This document shows, in pieces, positions 45,614 through 48,801 of a DNA stretch of 48,801 nt. The position numbers and the translations under genes were made by a program. The stretch is from positions 1 through 48,801 of the forward strand of contig JAQXTF010000021.1 in assembly GCA_029219345.1 (NCBI GenBank), given 5' to 3'. Within the stretch, counting starts at the first letter, position 1, and each line of letters begins with the position of its first letter. This DNA is from Eggerthellales bacterium (GTDB lineage Bacteria; Actinomycetota; Coriobacteriia; Coriobacteriales; Eggerthellaceae). The notes beneath the pieces were generated by a model. That model was given only the letters and a program-made list of their open reading frames with translations. It did no database searches and was not told the origin of the DNA.

Positions 45614-46168
45614 TTATTCAGCAGAAGGACGGCGGCGGCGGCGTTCCTGAGGCATGTTCATGGCAACAGTAGAGCCATCAACGGGCTGGGCAGTTTCGGG
45701 CCTGCGTGCGGGACGGCGACGCTGAGCAGCAGCGCCTGCGCCATTAACCGGAGTGGCGCAATAGGGGCACACGGTCCACGTAGGATCCAACGGCTTGCCG
45801 CAGCGGCCGCACTGATTCTTCAGCTGAGTATGGCAAGAGGGGCAGATGATGAAGTCGTCTTCAACGGGATAACCGCAGGTAGCGCAATTACCGTACTTTT
45901 GCAAAGCGCGCTGCTTATAAGCAATTTCCAGCTCTTGCTCATCGCGGTCAACCTGCAGCATAGAAGGACGCAGCAGGCAATATGCAATTAGGCCAACAAC
46001 GGGAATGATGGCAACAACACCCCATACAATCCACTTAGCTCCACGCTGGTAAGCATCACGCACCACCCACACAATGGAAAGCACGTACAACACGGCAATC
46101 ATAGCGCATACAACGACCAGCGCCATACGCATTTCTTCGGTGATCAGCGAAGATAACAGTTCACTCAT
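45614..46168 (-). CDS. Zinc-ribbon membrane protein
   Basis: This 184-residue protein has two membrane segments near the N-terminus (about 14-36 and 44-66, PLDc_N-like) and then four CxxC knuckles forming two zinc ribbons (CATCGYP...CPSC; CGRCGKP...CPYC), ending in an Arg/Pro-rich tail. The function is unknown. It follows valS by 29 bases on the same strand. Confidence 0.85.
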   Translation of the reverse strand: MSELLSSLITEEMRMALVVVCAMIAVLYVLSIVWVVRDAYQRGAKWIVWGVVAIIPVVGLIAYCLLRPSMLQVDRDEQELEIAYKQRALQKYGNCATCGYPVEDDFIICPSCHTQLKNQCGRCGKPLDPTWTVCPYCATPVNGAGAAAQRRRPARRPETAQPVDGSTVAMNMPQERRRRRPSAE

Positions 46169-46197
46169 GTTCTATCCTATCTCTTCCCTACTCCACT

Positions 46198-48801
46198 TTA
46201 AGCAAGAGCGGCAAGCTGCTCATCAATACGGGCCAACTTATCAGAAAGCTCAGCAAAGTGAGCACGATCTTTTTCGATAATCTCAGGAGCAGCCTTTGCC
46301 AGGAAGCCCTGGTTAGAGAGCTTCTTTTCCAGCTTGGCAGCGTCCTTGGAAACCTTATCACGTTCAGACTGCAAACGAGCGCGTTCTGCCTCAAAATCCA
46401 CCAAACCCGAAAGAGCTACATAAATCTCCAGGCTGCCGGCAAGAGATACGCTGGCGCCAGCAGGTTTTGCGGCATCGGCGGCAATGGTCAGGTCGGACAC
46501 GTTTGCCAAAGCGGAAATCAAACCAGCCTGCTCAGCCAGCAGCTCTGCCTGATTTCCGGCCTTGACGGTTACCTCCAAAGCGTTCTTGGGGGAAATGCCA
46601 TAACGGGCACGGGTGCTGCGGATAGCGGAAATGGTATCGCACACCATGGCAATGGCAGCGGCGGCATTCTCGTCGCAGTAAGGCTTCAAGGCAGAAACCT
46701 GAGGCCAAGAGGCAACAATGAGATGCTTCTTCTCTTTCTCGCCGGGCAGGTCCTGGTAAATCTCTTCAGTAACGAAGGGCATAATGGGATGCAGCAGGCG
46801 AATAGCCTGGTCAAGCACGAAGACCAGGTTACGCTGGCAATTCAGGCGATCCTGAGGGTCGGCATCCTTGGACAGACGGCTCTTAGAGAACTCAATGTAC
46901 CAGTCGCAGAACTCGTTCCAGAAGAAAGAGTACAGCTGGCGGGTGACTTCGCCGAACTCGAATTCATCAAAGGCAGCGTCCAGGCTCTCTACCAGCTGTG
47001 CAAGGCGGGTGAAAATCCACTTATCAGCGCTGGTGGTGGGGTTCGGGTCACCGGGAACATAACCTTCAAGGTTCATGCCCACAAAGCGTGCAGCATTGCG
47101 AATCTTGTTGGCGAAGTTGCGGCTAGAAACCAGCTTCTGCTCGTCAAACTTCAGGTCCTGCGCACCCGTAACCTGCAGCAGCAGGCCAAAACGCATGCCA
47201 TCAGAACCGTAGTCCTTCAAAAGCTTCAGGGGGTCAACGCCATTGCCGCGAGACTTGCTCATAGGCTTGCCATCGGCGCCCATAACGGTGGGATGGATAA
47301 TGACATGCTCAAAGGGAATCTGCTTGGTAAAGTACATGGAGCTCATAACCATGCGGGCGACCCATAGGCCCATGATATCGCGGGCGGTGGAAAGCACCTG
47401 GGTAGGATATGCCAGCTTGATTTCAGGAGATTCCATGCCGTAGTCGGCCCAATGCATGGTGGCAAAAGGCCACAGCTGAGAGCTGAACCAGGTATCCAGC
47501 ACGTCTTCTTCCTGACGCACGGGCTTGCCGCACTTGGGGCAAACCTCAATATCGGTCTCAGAGGCATCCTGCCAGCCGCATTCGTCACAGTAGAACATGG
47601 GAATGCGATGGCCCCACCACAGCTGACGGGAGATGCACCAGTCCTTCAGGTTGGCCAACCAGTCCAGGTATACCTGCTTCCAACGAGCGGGATGGAACTG
47701 AATCTCGCCGTCTTCAACAACGCGAGCAGCCTCTTTCTTCAGCTCGTCCACAGCCACGAACCACTGCTCAGACTCCCAAGGCTCCAGCTTGGTATGGCAG
47801 CGGTAGCAGGTCATGACGGAGTGATTCAGGTCTTCAATGTGGTCCAGCAGGCCAAGGGCCTCAAATTCTGCCACGATGGCCTCGCGAGCCTCATCGCGGT
47901 CCATGCCGCTGAATTTGCCATAGCCCGCAACCACATGAGCGGTTTCATCGAAGATATTGATCTTCTCAAGGCCATGAGCCTCGCCCATAGCCCAGTCATT
48001 GGGGTCATGGGAAGGAGTGACCTTCACGCAGCCGGTACCGAACTCGGTATCTACGTGCCAGTCGGAGAAGATGGGGATCTCACGATTAACAATGGGAAGT
48101 TTGCAGGTCTTGCCCACCAGCTTGGCGAAGCGCTCGTCCTTGGGGCTTACGGCAACGCCCGTGTCGCCCAGCATAGTTTCGGGGCGCGTGGTGGCAACAA
48201 CCAGATACTCCATGCCGTCAACAGGCTCGGTCAGAGGGTAACGCAGATACCACAGATGGCTTGCGTCATCTACGTACTCGGCCTCGTCGTCTGCAATGGC
48301 GGTGGTGCAATGGGGGCACCAGTTCACAATGCGCTTGCCCTTGTAAATCAGGCCAGCGTGATACCAGTCGGTAAACACCTTGCGAACAGCCATAACGTAG
48401 TCAGGATCCAAGGTGAAATGCTCGTCTTCGAAGTCGCCGGAGCAGCCCATGCCCTTAATCTGGTTCACAATAGTGGTGCCGTATTCTTTACGCCAGTCGT
48501 AGCAGGCCTCAATGAACTTTTCACGGCCAATTTCCAAACGAGAAATGCCTTCATCGGCAAGCTTTTTATCAACCTTGGTCTGGGTTGCGATACCAGCATG
48601 GTCGGTACCGATGATCCAGCGGGTCTGGTAGCCACGCATGCGAGCACGACGAATGCAGGTATCCTGAATGGTTTCGTTCAGGGCATGGCCCATGTGCAGA
48701 ACGCCCGTAATGTTGGGAGGCGGAACCACAATGGTAAAGGTCTCATCAGCATGCTCGCCTTCACCCTTGCTGCGATGAAAATAGCCTTCCTTCACCCATT
48801 C
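46198..48801 (-). CDS. valS: Valine--tRNA ligase (N-terminus outside window)
   Basis: ValRS charges tRNA-Val and edits threonine. About 867 residues are visible, starting EWVKEGYFHRSK before the class I motif PPPNITGVLHMGHA. The editing domain (VATTRPETMLGDTGVAV), the zinc-binding-type CPKCGKPV and YCDECGW segments, the KMSKS motif (PMSKSRGNGVDP) and the C-terminal coiled coil (VDFEAERARLQSERDKVSKDAAKLEKKL) are present. The frame is open at the window edge. Confidence 0.97.
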   Translation of the reverse strand, partial: EWVKEGYFHRSKGEGEHADETFTIVVPPPNITGVLHMGHALNETIQDTCIRRARMRGYQTRWIIGTDHAGIATQTKVDKKLADEGISRLEIGREKFIEACYDWRKEYGTTIVNQIKGMGCSGDFEDEHFTLDPDYVMAVRKVFTDWYHAGLIYKGKRIVNWCPHCTTAIADDEAEYVDDASHLWYLRYPLTEPVDGMEYLVVATTRPETMLGDTGVAVSPKDERFAKLVGKTCKLPIVNREIPIFSDWHVDTEFGTGCVKVTPSHDPNDWAMGEAHGLEKINIFDETAHVVAGYGKFSGMDRDEAREAIVAEFEALGLLDHIEDLNHSVMTCYRCHTKLEPWESEQWFVAVDELKKEAARVVEDGEIQFHPARWKQVYLDWLANLKDWCISRQLWWGHRIPMFYCDECGWQDASETDIEVCPKCGKPVRQEEDVLDTWFSSQLWPFATMHWADYGMESPEIKLAYPTQVLSTARDIMGLWVARMVMSSMYFTKQIPFEHVIIHPTVMGADGKPMSKSRGNGVDPLKLLKDYGSDGMRFGLLLQVTGAQDLKFDEQKLVSSRNFANKIRNAARFVGMNLEGYVPGDPNPTTSADKWIFTRLAQLVESLDAAFDEFEFGEVTRQLYSFFWNEFCDWYIEFSKSRLSKDADPQDRLNCQRNLVFVLDQAIRLLHPIMPFVTEEIYQDLPGEKEKKHLIVASWPQVSALKPYCDENAAAAIAMVCDTISAIRSTRARYGISPKNALEVTVKAGNQAELLAEQAGLISALANVSDLTIAADAAKPAGASVSLAGSLEIYVALSGLVDFEAERARLQSERDKVSKDAAKLEKKLSNQGFLAKAAPEIIEKDRAHFAELSDKLARIDEQLAALA

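Overview
The window looks like a chromosomal stretch from an anaerobic actinobacterium, most probably a member of the class Coriobacteriia. The reasons are gene content and protein style: RICIN-repeat surface proteins, helical-repeat surface stalks, an orphan GlnR-like regulator beside glnA, a NadD-YqeK fusion, and a B12 salvage locus with a transcobalamin-like (DUF4430) protein. No search was run, so the taxonomic call is inference. No rRNA, tRNA, CRISPR array or prophage was found.

Left part (1-17 kb). The tail of trpS is followed by a REP-associated tyrosine transposase (RAYT) bracketed by two inverted REP-like hairpins. Next comes a minus-strand housekeeping run read rplU-rpmA-obg-proB-proA-nadD/yqeK-rsfS. 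A large secreted or anchored protein (six RICIN-like modules plus a beta-lactamase-fold domain whose catalytic serine position is a cysteine) is followed by polA and a glnA/glnR-like pair.

Middle part (17-32 kb). This part holds a DegT-family aminotransferase; the translation and purine run prfA-prmC-punA; trxA-tlyA; a patatin-like lipase; a family 14 glycosyltransferase; a WYL regulator; a macro-domain/HTH fusion behind a DUF1653 gene; a flavin-reductase-like protein; a MATE exporter with two tiny Cys-rich HMA-like proteins; a SpoU methyltransferase; and thrS. A third REP copy lies just past thrS.

Right part (32-45.5 kb). The most interesting feature is a minus-strand run of twelve genes with almost no gaps, preceded by a cobalamin-riboswitch-like leader. 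In transcription order it encodes ECF T1, a fused double ATPase, ECF S, ECF T2, an anchored DUF4430 protein, an anchored PQQ-type beta-propeller on a six-repeat helical stalk, CobT, CobU, CobS, a second short CobU-like protein, a CobC-like phosphatase and a xylose-isomerase-like TIM-barrel protein. Read together this is a predicted capture-import-salvage system for cobalamin or cobinamide: surface proteins bind the corrinoid, the ECF transporter imports it, and the Cob enzymes attach the lower ligand. The window ends with a zinc-ribbon membrane protein and the 3' part of valS.
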